64,000 nucleotides of DNA from Salvelinus alpinus. Its lineage: Eukaryota > Chordata > Actinopteri > Salmoniformes > Salmonidae. The DNA lies in the NCBI RefSeq assembly GCF_045679555.1, contig NC_092090.1:25630038-25694037 (forward strand), read 5' to 3'. The notes under the pieces were generated by a model. That model was not told the DNA's origin. It saw only the letters and a list, made by a program, of their open reading frames with translations, and searched no databases. The translations under genes and the position numbers were made by a program. Positions within the stretch are counted from its first letter, which is position 1, and every line of letters starts with the position of its first letter. Positions 24,231 to 36,830 of this stretch are shown here, in pieces.

Positions 24231-26321
24231 GGCCCTCAACAGTTTTTGATAGTATTTTTTTTGCCAAATAATTTTGGAGTTGACTGTATCTGTAGGGTCT
24301 TCTTGCTCTTCCAGCTGACACCCAGTCACCCTTGGCTGTAGCACAGTCCCCCAGTTTACCGTTCAGCCCTCTGGGAGTTTCAGGGAGTGCCACAACACCA
24401 CATTGTTGGCACTTACTAGTTCCTCCAGTTAGCTTAAACTGGCAGAGGACATCTTGTTGATTTTCTCTATTCTATTATTTTCTCAAAAAGAAAAAGAAAA
24501 TCCTGTTCAACGGCTTTCCAGAATAATAACAAAGTTCTGGGCAAAGAAAAATATTTTGGGAGAAAGTTTTGAATATCAATGGCCAACCAACCGATATTTG
24601 GTTGTGCACGTTTGTTTTCCAACTCATTGTATAATTTCACAACTCTGGGATAGAGTGTGTGTGATTTGTTTCCAGACATCTGTTTGGAGCGGGATAGAGT
24701 TTTCCTGAGCTCTAGCTCAAGTGTGGCTCAGCTTGCTCTTAGGTTGGAAAAGAGGATCCTTAATGGGGTGAAAGTGGCCAGAGAAGATGGGAGACAGCTG
24801 GGAGAGGAAGGTTTGTTAGGTAGGCCAGTTATTAGTTTGCTACCAAACCAATAACTAGCCTACGAATATTGTTGCACTCGCTTTGTGTAGGGGTCCTAGG
24901 CCTAGTTACATGGTCTGTAACCTGAATGAATGTGTGCATTTATGTGAGAAATCAGCGTATGCGCCTAGGTGTTGAAGATACATGTGCCCTAGGACACAGC
25001 AACCTAAACGTGGTCCAGGGCCAGCTCTGTCTATCCTGACCTCTTGGTTGGTCAGTCAAAGCAGACTATTATTTGTTCACATGGTGAGGAAACATAAATA
25101 TGTACAAAAGGGAAACTACAGGCATGTCCAAACTAAAGACTATAAAACCAACAAAAGGCCTCCTGCCCACGAAACAATAAGATTGATTACATGTCTGACT
25201 ACTGAGCACAGACACAGGTCGCCTTCCCCTGCTCAGACGTTGCATCCATCAACCAATGGTTGCGTGCCACATCATCGACTGTGCCAGTCGGGAACCAGAT
25301 TGCTACAACATATGATGGGGTTAGCTGATACGTAAAATAGCTATGCAAGCGTTGTAAGATCTGGCATGCGTCAGCAACGCCTGGGCAGAGGAAGGTGCCC
25401 ACACTGCAAACACAAACCCATGTCCCCTTGTCAATCAATCTTATTGTTCGATTGATAGGAAATTGAAGTTGATTTATAGGATATTTTGCTTGATTAATAA
25501 GGAATTATTAATGTATTTGATAGAATTTTTAAATTTTTTAAATTTTGGGGAAGTGGTAAATTAGGCTTTACACCGATTTATCAATCACTCTAACCATCTT
25601 TTCTCTGTGATGCCAAATAGCATTCCACACCAACCAATAAACCCTGCTTCAAATTTGTTGCACAGCTGATCCTATTGTCACTACGAAGAGCTTTTGTGCA
25701 TCTCTGATTGGTGATTAATTTGTATGTCTGTTATAAGCAGCTGAAACTGGATGAAAAGTCCTATTATTAATTGTCGATTGATCAAATGACAGTTGAAGGG
25801 AGTTTTTTTTCTCACTGTGTGGATGGGGTCTGACTCAGTAAGACTTAACATTGCTGGGGTACTTAAATCTCTTCACATCTGTAGGTCACACGGAGAGGCT
25901 TATAGGCACAAAGGAAATGAACCACAATATGAACCAGAGGATTTGTAAAGTGTATAGTAGAGTATGATGTTTGAGACAGGGTGTTTAGAGCCAACACACA
26001 CATCCTAAGGAGCCCCTCAGAAATCTCATTTGACCTGACTGCTAGTGCCATTCTCCTGGTATGATGATTACCCAGCCAGGCAACATAGATGCACATGGTA
26101 AAGTGCTGCCCTACATAAGGCATGTTCAGGGACACTAACAGGGCTCAACGCTGGTAATGACAGCTTGCACTAGGTCTCGTCCAGCACATTGTGTACTTCC
26201 ATAGATCAGGGCCTAAATTATAAAATGTGCTCAGCGTGGAGTCAGTTCTTCAAAGTGAGGACATACAATTTAGAACATGTGCATACGCATCTACTGTATA
26301 TAAAATAAATCACACATAAAC
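24231..26321. other. Intergenic, no gene seen
   Basis: About 2.1 kb without a recognised element. A palindromic AATTTTTAAATTTTTTAAATTTT patch lies near 25526-25548. The frames present are short and unconserved by eye. Confidence 0.45.
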
Positions 26322-27828
26322 TACCGGTCAAAAGTTTTAGAACACCTACTCATTCAAGGGTTTTTCTTTCTTTTTTACTATTTTCTACATTGCAGAATAA
26401 TAGTGAAGACATGAAATAACACATGGAATCATGTAGTAATCAAAAAAAAGCGTTAAACAAATCAAAATATATTTTATATTTGAGATTCTTTAAATAGCCA
26501 CCATATGCCTTGATTACAGCTTTGCACACTCTTGGCATTCTCTCAACCAGCTTCACCTGGAATGCTTTTCCAACAGTCTTGAAGGCGTTCCCACATATGC
26601 TGAGCATTTGTTGACTCCTTTTCCTTCACTCCGTGGTCTGACTCATCCCAAACAATCTCAATTTGGTTGATGTCAGGGGATTGTGGAGGCCAGGTCATCT
26701 GATGCAGCACTCCATCACTCTCCTTCTTGGTCAAATAGCCCTTACACAGCCTGGAGGTGTGTTGGGGCATTGTCCTGTCGAAAAACAAATGATAGTCCCA
26801 CTAAGCGCAAACCAGATGGGATGGCGTAACGCTGCAGAATGCTGTGGTAGCCATGCTGGTTAAGTGCGCCTTGAATTCTAAATAAATCACAGACAGTGTC
26901 CCCAGCAAAGCACCCCCACACCATCACACCTCCTCCTCCATGCTTTACGATGGGAAATACACATGCGGAGATCATCCGTTCACCTACTCTGCGTCTCACA
27001 AAGACACAGCGTATGGAACCAAAAATCTCAAATTTGGACTCCAGACCAAAGGACAAATTTCAACCGGTCTAACGTCTATTGCTCGTGTTTCTTGGCCCAA
27101 GCAAGTCTCTTCTTATTATTGGTGTCCTTTAGTAGGGGTTTCTTTGCAGCAATTTGACCATGAAGGCCTGATTCACGCAGTCTCCTCTGAACAGTTGATG
27201 TTGAGATGTGTATGTTACTTGAACTCTGTGAAGCATTTATTTGGGCTGCAATTTCTGAGGCTGGTAACTCTAATGAACTTATCCTCTGCAGCAGAGGTGA
27301 CTTTGGGTCATCCTTTCCTGTGGCGGTCCTCATGAGAGCCAGTTTCATCATTGTGCACGATAGTTTTTATGACTGCACTTGAAGAAACTTTCAAAGTTCT
27401 TGAAATGTTCCGTTTTGACTGACCTTCATGTCTTAAAGACTATAAAACCGTTGTTTCTTGCCATAATATGGACTTGGTCTTTTATCTACTGTATACCCCC
27501 CTACCTTGTCACAACACAACTGATTGGCTCAAAAGTATTAAGAAGGAAAGAAATTCCACAAATTCACTTTTAAGAAGGCACACCAGTTAATTGAAATGCA
27601 TTGCAGGTGACTACCTCACGAAGCTGGTTGAGAGAATGCCAAGCGTGTGCAAAGCTGTCATTAAGGCAAAGAATGGCTACTTTGAAGAATCACTTTTTTT
27701 GTTACTACATGATTCCATATGTGTTATTTCATAGTTTTGATGTCTTCACTATTATTCTAGAATGTAGAAAATAGTAAAATAAAGAAAAACCCTTGAATGA
27801 GTAGGTGTTCTAAAACTTTTGACCGGTA
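26322..27828 (-). mobile_element. Tc1-like transposon, decayed
   Basis: Terminal inverted repeats of at least 100 bp begin CCGGTCAAAAGTTTTAGAAC at both ends and are bounded by TA. The element is about 1.5 kb, the usual Tc1 size. A transposase remnant lies on the minus strand. The right terminal repeat is interrupted by small indels relative to the left. Confidence 0.92.
26543..27351 (-). pseudogene. Tc1-like transposase pseudogene
   Basis: Pieces of a DDE transposase lie in three frames: a helix-turn-helix segment with [12 protein letters not shown] (27076-27351), the middle with [13 protein letters not shown] and Q-D-N-A-P-T-H (26742-27056), and the end with S-P-D-I-N-Q-I-E-I-V-W-D-E (26543-26788). 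The second Asp and the final acidic residue are recognisable. The first (normally [10 protein letters not shown]) is destroyed by a small deletion giving [10 protein letters not shown]. It is inactive. Confidence 0.9.
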
Positions 27829-28428
27829 ATGTAAATGAATACATTATAACACATTTTATTTGTAAATCTAATTCAAAATCAAAAGAATTAGCAAATTTCC
27901 ACGATCATGTCCTGTTAATAAATTACAATATTGGTGTGAATTTCACACAATGATCAAATCTATGCATGAGAACATTTTAGAAATTAGAATTCTATAAACA
28001 AGATGTTCCAACCCAACCCAACCACCCACTATTACTTTCCCACCCACTCCCACATGAAAGAATACTATAGTGGACTATATACTATGTTAGGATTACTATA
28101 AAAATCACTATAGTGTTTTTGCGGACTTTATTGTGGTATTTGCTGTGGTGTTTTTGCGGACTGATACTGTGGTAAAAAAAAAGGTAGTATATACTATAGT
28201 AATTACTGTAGTGCTTTTGTGGACTGTAGTATACTGCAGGATTTACTGTAGTGTTTTTGGGGACATAGAAGTGGGGGGGGGGGGGGGGGCTTTCTCCTTG
28301 AGGAAACCTACTGGAGAAATACGAAGAGAACAAATTTTCTATAACCTGTAGGTAGGTAGGACTGGGCTCTGAACTGAGAGTTCAGAGCTTCTGCTCTTTT
28401 TTATAACCTGTATGGAATATGGTATATA
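27829..28428. repeat. AT-rich degenerate repeat with G17 run
   Basis: Units around GTGTTTTTGCGGACT and ACTATAGTA/TACTGTAGT recur at 28080-28270 and again at 29095-29345, on the far side of the Tc1 derivative. An uninterrupted run of 17 G lies at 28273-28289. The two halves may be one older element split by the insertion. Confidence 0.6.
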
Positions 28429-29031
28429 CAGTTGAAGTCGGAAGTTTACATACACCTTAGCCAAATACATTTAAACTCAGTTCTTCACAATTCCCATGGT
28501 ATTTATACTTGCATACTATTGTCCGTACAGATGAACGTGGTACCTTCAGGTGTTTGGAAATTGCTCCCAAGGATGAACCAGACTTGTGGAGGTCTACAAT
28601 TTTTTTTTCTGAGGTCTTGGATGATTTCTTTTTATTTTCCCATGATGTCAAGCAAAGAGGCACTGAGTTTGAAGGTATGCCTTGAAATACATCCACAGGT
28701 ACACCTCCAATTGACTCAAATTATGTCAATTAGCCTATCAGAAGCTTCTAAAGCCACAAAATCATTTTCTGGAATTTTCCAAGCTGTTTAAAGGCACAGT
28801 CAACTTAGTGTATGTATACTTCTGACCCACTGGAATTGTGATACAGTGAATTATAAGTGAAATAATCTGCCTGTAAACAATTGTTGGAAAAATTACTTGT
28901 GTCATGCACAAAGTAAATGTCCTAAACGACTTGCCAAAACTATAGTTTGTTAACAAGACATTTGTAGAGTGGTTGAAAAACGAGTTTTAATGACTCCAAC
29001 ATAAGTGTATGTAAACTTCCGACTTCAACTA
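28429..29031 (-). mobile_element. Internally deleted Tc1-like element
   Basis: The left end CAGTTGAAGTCGGAAGTTTA is matched by the right end, which reverse complements to TAGTTGAAGTCGGAAGTTTA. Both are flanked by TA. At about 600 bp it lacks the catalytic half. Only the N-terminal DNA-binding part of a transposase is left on the minus strand (28457-28696, with [16 protein letters not shown]). Confidence 0.92.
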
Positions 29032-29869
29032 TACTTGGCTTGTAGGTTTCTCACAAATTGGGATATGGTGAGAGGAATGGGCAGGGTAAATGCAAATGAA
29101 ATACTGTAGTATTTCAAAAAATGTGTTTTTGCGGACTAATACTAAATATAGTATTTACTACAATGTTTTTTGGGGATAATACCTTAGTATTTACTATAGT
29201 ATTCTACAGTATACTGCGAAATTATATACTAAGTTGTTCACATGATCGAGGGATATTAGTGTGTAGTATAGTATTCTACATTATACTACAGTTTACTACA
29301 GGAGTCTACAGTAAGTACTGTAGTATTCCATAGTAAACTTTAGTATTTTTTAATGTGGGCTAAATCTATAAAGAAACATAAAGTACTGTAGCCTAAGTTC
29401 ATATTACAAGTGCATGGAAATCAACTTTAATGCCATATAACTTTGGCAATGCATTCAGTACAATATGAAACATAAGAACATGGTACTTAAGAAACCGCTC
29501 ATTTCATTTAATCTCAAAAACATATTGAAAACAGTCTAAAGTAAAGTGACCTACTCATCCTAGCTCAAACAACATTTCTCCACTCTCTTGTCTGGGTCAC
29601 TTGGACTGAGCCTGAATGGTCAGGCAGAGGTGGAAATGCCTCTGCTCTTTCCAGGGTTAAGAGATGGGGTGGTACTCCGATGGCAGGGCAGGCCTGGAAG
29701 ATGGAGAGTGGTGTGGACAGAGAGCACAGGGGTCCCTGGCTGGCTGTGGTCCTAGAGGAGGCTGGGGCCTTTCTGGACTGTTGTGAGAGACATTTCACAT
29801 CTCATCAACATCTGATCTGAGATCAGGATCTAGCTGGCCCATGGAGAGACGAGGCCCCGGGCCAGAGGG
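29032..29869. other. Intergenic, AT-rich repeat remnant then unique sequence
   Basis: 29095-29345 continues the TTTTTGCGGACT/TAGTATTTACTA repeat seen before the Tc1 derivative. 29346-29869 shows no element. Confidence 0.45.
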
Positions 29870-30085
29870 AAGACGGAGGGAAGGAAGAGAGGGAGAGGAA
29901 GGGAAGGAGGCAGGTGGGTAGGCAGATGGATGGACGGATGCTGGTACACAGAGACAGAAAGGCAGGCAGGCAGACAGGAACAGAGACAGACAGTCAGACA
30001 GGCAGGTAGGTGGGTAGGCAGGCAGGCAGGCAGGCAGACAGACAGACATAAATGCAGAAAAACAGGCATGGAGACAGGCAGACAT
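29870..30085. repeat. Purine-rich microsatellite (GGAA/GGCA/CAGA)
   Basis: Mixed tetranucleotides GGAAGGAAG..., GGCAGGCAGGCAGGCAG and ACAGACAGACA with interruptions. Open frames on either strand are low complexity. Confidence 0.85.
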
Positions 30086-31537
30086 GCATGGAGGAAGACA
30101 AACTGGCTGCAGGTGCCTGGAAGGGATGGTTGATAGAGGCCAGAAGGGAGGGAAGAGATTGCTTTGCCGTGAGCAGTTAGAATGGGATTCAGATATAAGG
30201 GTAAGGCAGCAGTAAATGCCGGCCTGGGTGTTAGTAGTTATCCTAGACCTAGGTCACTAGGATCTGCATCTAAAAGGAAGGGACGCTTCCTTATGACAGA
30301 ATGATGGTGCTCCATGTCATGTGGGTTGGTGTCAGAGGTTATCAGAACTGCTGTGGTTTTGGAGGACAAGTATGCCCCTTTCGAGACAACCAGAGCACCG
30401 TAGAGCTGATCTAGGCCATCATTGCAATCCATCTCCAGTCACAGGTCATCTTCTAGGCTGACAACCAGGCACAACGCTGGACAGCCTATCCATCGAAGTG
30501 TAAGGATGTAATATGTCACCTAAGGATGAAAATCGGTCCTGAGACGTCACTCCAACTGTTGCGTAATACTAGCCTGGAAACCAAACTGATATGTTTCACA
30601 AGTTTGTATTCCCGGCTATCTTAATACATTGATATCACTGGAAGATGTGTATGGAAATTCACATTATGTACTGTATGTTAAGATTCAGTCCTTGGTTAGT
30701 GCATGTTTTTCTATTGCCATTTATTCTTTAACATGAATAGGCATTCAAATGAATCAAAACATGAACTTTAGACAGATTTTGTAGGTTTTGTTTGCCACCT
30801 GTTTGTCCTGGGTTCACCTATTCAAATGTAGCCTACCTTCACAACTCTGTTAAATGGGAGGCAATAAATCCAAGATGCCACAGAGGAAAACACCACTAAT
30901 AACATATAACCCATCCATATAGGCCTCACCTCGCTCTTTCCTTTTCTATCACTTCAATTATTTAATCTTTACAAACAAAATGCCCCCAAACAGCCCTTTT
31001 AAGGTTTTATAAGAGAAGCCTGGAAAGCACTGGAGAGCGTTAAGGGGACATTCATTGACTTTAATGGGATGAACTGATCAACCATATCTAATAGAAATCA
31101 TTGCCCATGGCAAAAGCTGGTGTGTTATTTAATTACGTATGGAACACAGTGCTTTTACCGCTTCTTAGAAAACTGTAATTCAATATATTTAGTTGAGAGA
31201 AGAAACAGATAAATAAAGTCCAAATTAAAACATTTCTGAAATAAGTTTTATTTTCTTGCTTTCGGTAAAATATATTTTTTTGTTGTTGAAGAAATGAAAA
31301 TGGAACAAAAAAAGAACTGTCATTTTTAACTGTTCATACTTTCAAAAAATGTAATGGTTTCAATATGCTACAAAAAAATGAATAACATTAAGTCTGTCAA
31401 CACTTTTAAATTTCCTGTCAACACTTTGAAAATGTCCTATAATAAGTAATCCAAATCTACTTGCGTGAGAAGAAGGCCTATTCCATTCTCTGTATCCTAT
31501 GCTACATTTACCACGGATTAAATTCAACGTGTATGTA
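30086..31537. other. Intergenic, no gene seen
   Basis: AT-rich, non-repetitive by eye. No splice-bounded conserved segment was recognised. Confidence 0.45.
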
Positions 31538-33056
31538 CACATGTGCATTTGGAAAGTATTCACACCCCTTCCCTTTTTCCACATGTTGTTACGTTACAGC
31601 CTTATTCTAAACGTTTTTTTGACTTTTTTGCAGAAAAACAATAAAATAATTACTGAAATACTTGAATGACATAAGTATTCAGACCCTTTGCTATGATACT
31701 CGAAATTGAGCTCAGGTGCATTCTGTTTCCATTGATCATCCTTGAGATGTTTCTACAACTTGAATTGAGTCCACCTGTGGTAAATTCAATTGATTGGACA
31801 TGATTTGGAAAGGCACACACCTGTCTATATAAGGCCCCACAGTACAGTGCATGTCAGAGCAAAAACCAAGCCATGAGGTCGAAGGAATTGTACGTAGAGC
31901 TCTGAGACAGGATTGTGTCGAGGCACAGATCTGGGAAAGGGTACCAAAACATTTCTGCAAACAATTGAAGGTTCCCAAGAACACAGTGGCCTCCATCAAT
32001 GTAAGAAGTTTGGAACCACCAAGACTCTTCCTAGAGCCAAGCTGAGCAATCAGGGGAGAAGGGCCTTGGTCAGGGAGATGACCCAGATCCCGATGGTCAC
32101 TCTGACAGCGCTCCAGAGTTCCTCTGTGGAGATGGGAGAACCTTCCAGAAGGACAACCATCTCTCCAGCACTCCACCAATCAGGCCTTTATGGTAGTGGC
32201 CAGACGGAAGCCACTCCTCAGTAAAAGCCACATGACAGCCCGCTTGGAGTTTGCCAAAAGACACCTAAAGACTCTCAGACCATGAGAAAGAAGATTCTCT
32301 AGTCTGATGAAACCAAGATTGAACTCTTTGGCCTGAATGTCAAGCGTCCCGTCTGGAGGAAACCTAGCACCATCCCTACGGTGAAGCATGGTGGTGGCAG
32401 CATCATGATGTGTTGATGTTTTTCAGCGGCAGGGACTGAGAGACTAGTCAAGATCAAGGGAAAGATGAACGGAACAAAGTACTGAGAGATCCTTGATGAA
32501 AACCTTCTCCACAGGGCCTCAGACTGGGGCGTTGGTTCACCTTCCAACAGGACAACGATCCTAAGCACACAGCCTAGACAGTGCAGGAGTGGCTTCAGGA
32601 CAAGTCTCTGAATGGCCTTGAGTGGCCCACCCAGAGTGCGGACTTGAACCCGATCAAAAATCTCTGGAGAGACCTGAAAATAGCTGTGCAGCGACGCTCC
32701 CCATCCAACCTGACAGAGCTTGAGAGGATCTGCAGAGAAGAATGGGAGAAACTCACCAAATACAGGTGTGCCAAGCTTGTAGCGTCACACCCAAGGAAAC
32801 TCAAGGCTATAATCGCTGCCAAAGGTGCTTCAACAAAAAGGGTAAAGGGTCTGAATACTTATGCAAATGTGATATTTCTGTGTTTTTTTTTTTACATTTG
32901 CAAAAAAACAATAATCCTGTTTTGTTTTGTCATTATGGGGTATTGTGCGTAGATTGACAAGGGAAAAAAACAATTTAATACATTTTAGAATAAGGTTGTA
33001 ATGTAACAAAATGTGGAATAAGTCAAAGGGTCTGAATACTTTCCGAATGCACTGTA
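31538..33056 (+). mobile_element. Tc1-like transposon, decayed
   Basis: The right end reverse complements to CAGTGCATTCGGAAAGTATT and the left end reads TGTGCATTTGGAAAGTATTC. The length of about 1.5 kb and the flanking TA fit Tc1. A plus-strand transposase remnant fills the middle. Its right TA boundary (33055-33056) abuts another Tc1 element. Confidence 0.92.
31851..32880 (+). pseudogene. Tc1-like transposase pseudogene
   Basis: Fragments lie in several plus frames. The catalytic region at about 32295-32340 keeps S-D-E-T-K-I-E-L-F-G but the residue before it is a TAG stop. F-Q-Q-D-N-D-P-K-H is intact at about 32545. At 32655-32665 the usual P-I-E-N-L-W reads P-I-K-N-L-W, so the third catalytic Glu is Lys. 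Stops and frameshifts confirm it is dead. Confidence 0.9.
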
Positions 33057-34000
33057 TATACAAAAGTATGTTTGACACCCCTTCAAATTAGTGGATTCGG
33101 CTATTTCAGGCACACTCATTGCTGACAGGTGTATAAAATCGAGCACACAGCCTTGCAATTTTCATAGACAAACATTGGCAGTAGAAGGGCCTTAATGAAC
33201 AGCTCAGTGACTTTCAACGTGGCACCGTCATAGGATGCCACTTTTTCAACAAGTCAGTTTGTCAAATATCTGCCCTGGTAAAGCTGCCCTAGTCAACTGT
33301 AAGTGCTGTTATTGTGAAGTCGAAAATGGTGTAAAGCTCACCGCCATTGGACTCTGGTGCAGTGGAAACGCGTTCTCTGGCGTGATGAATCACACTTCAC
33401 CATCTGGCAGTCCAACGGTTGAATCTGAGTTTGGCAGATGCCAGGAGAACGCTACCTACCCCAATGCGTAGTGCCAACTGTAAAGTTTGGTGGGGAAGGA
33501 ATAATGGTCTGGGGATGTTTTTCATGGTTCGTAGTAGGCCCCTTAGTTGCATTAAAGGGAAATCTTAACACTACAGCATACAATGACATTCAGACGGTTC
33601 TGTGCTTCCAACTTTGTGGCAACAGTTTGGGGAAAGCCCTTTCCTGTTTCAGCATGACAATGCCCCCGTGCAAAAAGTGAGGTTCATACAGAAATAGTTT
33701 GTCGAGATCGTTGTGGAAGACCTTGACTGGCCTGCACAGAAGCCCTAAAATCAATCTCATCGAACACCTTTGGGATGAATTGGAACACCGACTGAGAGCC
33801 AGGCCTAATCGGCCAATATCAGTGCCTGACCTTACTAATGCTCTTGTGGCTGAATGGAAGCAAGTCCCTGCAGCAATGTCCCAACATTTAGTGGAAAGCC
33901 TTCCCAGAAGAGTGGAGGCTGTCATAGCAGCAAAGGGGGGACCACGGGCGCATGTTGGCGCGCACTTCACAACAGTGGCGACGGCGTGCCAAGAAATATC
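33057..34000 (+). mobile_element. Tc1-like transposon, 3'-truncated
   Basis: It starts next to the right TA of the previous element with CAAAAGTATGTTTGACACCC and a TTAGTGGATTCGGCTATTTC leader. Transposase remnants are in plus orientation. Homology fades at about 33990-34005 and no right terminal inverted repeat was found, so the 3' end is lost. The break lies roughly 900 bp before the slc6a2 start codon. Confidence 0.88.
33180..33990 (+). pseudogene. Tc1-like transposase pseudogene
   Basis: All three acidic catalytic motifs can be seen but in different frames: W-R-D-E-S-H-F-T-I-W (about 33378-33407), Q-H-D-N-A-P-V (about 33654-33672), and N-L-I-E-H-L-W-D-E-L (about 33751-33783). The last is followed by the usual V-E-A-V-I-A-A-K-G-G C-terminal motif. 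Frameshifts separate them. Confidence 0.88.
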
Positions 34001-34900
34001 CAACATGAAGTGAGAGAGGGAGGAGCAGAAAGAACATTTTCAATTATAAAAAATCACGTGGAGAGAGAGAGAGGACCTGATTTAAAAGCTCTGAATGTAT
34101 ATCGTCTATCTCTCATGAGAAGGCGAGTCTTAAAGTTCCATCAGAATGGGCAGTCTCTCCTCAGACGCAGCAGGACGACAGCAGCAACGGGTCATGGAGA
34201 GGTGTCCGTAGCTTCACAAGTACGGACCAACCGTGGCTCCTCTTCTACTTATACGGGTTTTAATGTGCTTTAATAACGATACTATACATCACTGACTATA
34301 CTATTGTACTTTTAACTGATATTTTATGGTGTATTGCTGCCAGTTTGTATCAATTTGATTGATTAACCAATGTTGCTTAGCTGCGTTCAACAAATGCGCA
34401 CGGGGATTATGAGAAATACGCAGGAGCAATAGAATAGCCTAAACCTATTCTACGACGTTCACCTGTTATTTACGTTTATTTTAACATTTTGAAATACGTT
34501 TCCAATGGCATGACTAGTAGTTTATATAATTTAATATAATATAAGACAATATATTTGTAAAACATGACTGAGGTTTCTGAAACAAGGAAATCCTTTTCTA
34601 TCGCCCATATTTTGGCTATTCCTCTCTGTGCGCTAGTGTAGCTATAAACGTATAACTATTCCACTTCTACAAACTTCTGAATGTATTTTTTTTACCTCTC
34701 TAGCCGATGAATGCGGTGGAGTCCACTGTAGTTCGTGGAGAAAATAATCACTTATGCAGAGTTTGCCTTTCCACGCTAGCGGGACTCCCATCCTCTTCAC
34801 GGTCCACCGCAGCGCGAGCATCACCTCCGCCACGGATACTTCCTCCGTGAGGTGAGAGCTCACGGCCGTCGGCGAGCTGCACACCGACACCGGAGAAAAG
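34001..34900 (+). promoter_or_regulatory. slc6a2: slc6a2 5'UTR and likely proximal promoter
   Basis: This is upstream of the NET start codon. The last 130 bp (34770-34900) are CpG-enriched compared with the AT-rich stretch at 34290-34700. An in-frame TGA at 34853-34855 supports the ATG at 34901 as the true start. The transcription start and TATA elements are not clear; a 5'UTR intron is possible. Confidence 0.4.
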
Positions 34901-35198
34901 ATGAACATCCAGGTCCTGCCAGACCACAAGCTGTCATCAGTGGCCCCGCTGAAACCCTGCAATGTGGAGAAGAAGGAGGTGGAACTGATACTGGTGAAGG
35001 ACCAAAATGGGGTCCAGTATACCAGATCGACCATCATGCCAACCCCCAGCACGCACGGCACCCCCTGCACCGCTGAGGAGCTGGAGGAGAGGGAAACATG
35101 GGGAAAGAAAATAGACTTTCTCCTATCCGTCATAGGCTTCGCAGTGGACTTGGCCAATGTCTGGAGATTCCCTTACCTCTGCTACAAGAATGGAGGTG
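34901..35198 (+). CDS. slc6a2: Noradrenaline transporter NET, coding exon 1
   Basis: The exon encodes residues 1-99 plus one base. The donor is GGTG then GTGAGT-like, with the intron starting at 35199. After a divergent cytosolic tail come K-E-V-E-L-I-L-V-K and the invariant [14 protein letters not shown], then TM1 with the substrate- and Na+-binding Asp at residue 83 ([13 protein letters not shown]). Monoamine transporters (SLC6A2, A3, A4) share this core. The family member is decided by exons 2 and 3. The protein is a plasma membrane Na+/Cl--coupled transporter that clears noradrenaline (in fish, probably also dopamine) from synapses. Confidence 0.93.
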
Positions 35199-36698
35199 GT
35201 GAGTGAACTGTTATAACTTCTGTAAAGACTTCTGTTAAGACATTCCCAGGTTTCTTTGGAACTATCCTCGTAGAGAACCAGGCTTGGTATGGCAACGCGA
35301 GACTGCTTTGGAACTAATATCAAGTTTGTTTTACTGTTGTGAAATAACTTTCTTCGTGAGTTTATGATAATATGTGCCAATCTGTTAGTTTGTATGCTAC
35401 CATACGTACCAGTCACTAGTCAGTGATTTTTTGAAATCCTCAAATAGCTTTGCGCAGGCTTTCTTGAGCCAAGAGGCTTTGCTGGTAAGAGGGAAACGGA
35501 AATACCTCACTACATAAATTCATTCAGGTCAGTGTAGTTTAAGAGGAATACGGAAATACCTCATTGGATAAATTCATTCAGGTCAGTGTGGTTGACTCAA
35601 CTGCAAATACATTCACTGTATCTGGGTGCTACTGTATCTTACTGTAAAGGGTTGACTCGTAACCCATTCACACCAGTTGCTGGCTCATAAGTGCTTTATT
35701 GCTGATGGGAAATATTTAAATACTCACAGTTGAACAGATAGCTATGCAAATATGTTAATAATTAATAACTTAATTTAAATGTGTCTAGATCAGCGGTGTC
35801 GAACCCATTTTTCCTGCGGGCAGCGTTCGGTCTTCACCGGGGTCTGGGGGGCCACACTTAAAATGGATTAGGCATATTTCAGTGGCTCAGTAGTGGTGGT
35901 GGAATAAGTAAGCCAATCACTTGTAATATGTGTGCTGCATTTGTTTGCTAAGAAGAGTTTTAGATAACATCTGTTAGAAGTGCCAGTCATGGTTATCACA
36001 AGTCTGAAGAATGAACAACAGAGCAAAGGCTAACTACAGAGATTATTGATTGCCAACAATCACCAAATCAAATGACCACAACAAGAGAAAACATAAAAAT
36101 TGCACCTGAATATATCTATAATCGAGCCGAGTGAATGTTAACAAACCAAAGTTCCTTGTTAATTACAAAGTGACATTTTGGGTTTGCCACCACAGACCTT
36201 CAGTAGCTTGTTGTAATAACAGTGTTTACTAGATTTCCTGTCCCCTTTGGCAGCATTACACTTCACGTGGTGACAATAGACATGTGTATCTTTATCTGGT
36301 GAACTGAGTGTTGCAGTGTTGTGTCCTGTGGTGCCAACTCTTCAGCTGTGGGTCATGTTCATTTGGCGCTCTATGAAAGGCTGTAATGCAGCCCAATGCT
36401 CAGCTTTTAGTTAAAATGTTGCATACAAGATATTTTTAATTATACTAGATGAAGGGAATTTTATTCTTCCTCGAATTCACTGGAACATAAAAAGCTACCA
36501 AGCATGGACAATTCACTGTCTGTGCCTGGAGAGTCCATGTTGATGTCTGTTTCATGTGATTTTTCGTTAGATATCATCATCAACACAAATTGCTAGGGCA
36601 AAAACACCCACAAAATGCTAAATATGTTGTCTTGGCTGAACGTGCCAAAAGGATCACGTTCAAAAACGTTGTTTTGTGGGTTTTTGTTGTGATTTCAG
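35199..36698 (+). other. slc6a2: slc6a2 intron 1
   Basis: Length 1,500 bp. It ends in a T-rich tract and TTTCAG at 36694-36698. A short direct repeat lies at 35490-35590 (GGAAATACCTCA ... AAATTCATTCAGGTCAGTGT twice). 35798-35870 contains a GCGGTGTCGAACCCATTTTTCC-type fragment of an interspersed repeat. Confidence 0.85.
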
Positions 36699-36830
36699 GT
36701 GCCTTTCTAATCCCCTACATTCTGTTCCTGGTGATTGCTGGGATGCCTCTGTTCTATATGGAACTAGCACTGGGACAGTACAATAGGGAAGGAGCTGCTA
36801 CAGTCTGGAAGATCTGCCCTGTCTTTAAAG
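36699..36830 (+). CDS. slc6a2: Noradrenaline transporter NET, coding exon 2
   Basis: This 132-bp exon enters and leaves in phase 1. It is bounded by TTTCAG on the left and AAAG then GTGAGC on the right. It encodes [41 protein letters not shown], i.e. the end of TM1 and TM2. Human NET has [12 protein letters not shown] here while human DAT has G-Q-F-N-R-E-G-A-A-G-V-W, so the exon favours NET. Confidence 0.93.

Noticed and set aside
29565..30085. Minus-strand frames with a cysteine/proline-rich look
   Set aside because: The second half is the GGCA/CAGA microsatellite, and the first half has no splice support or family similarity.
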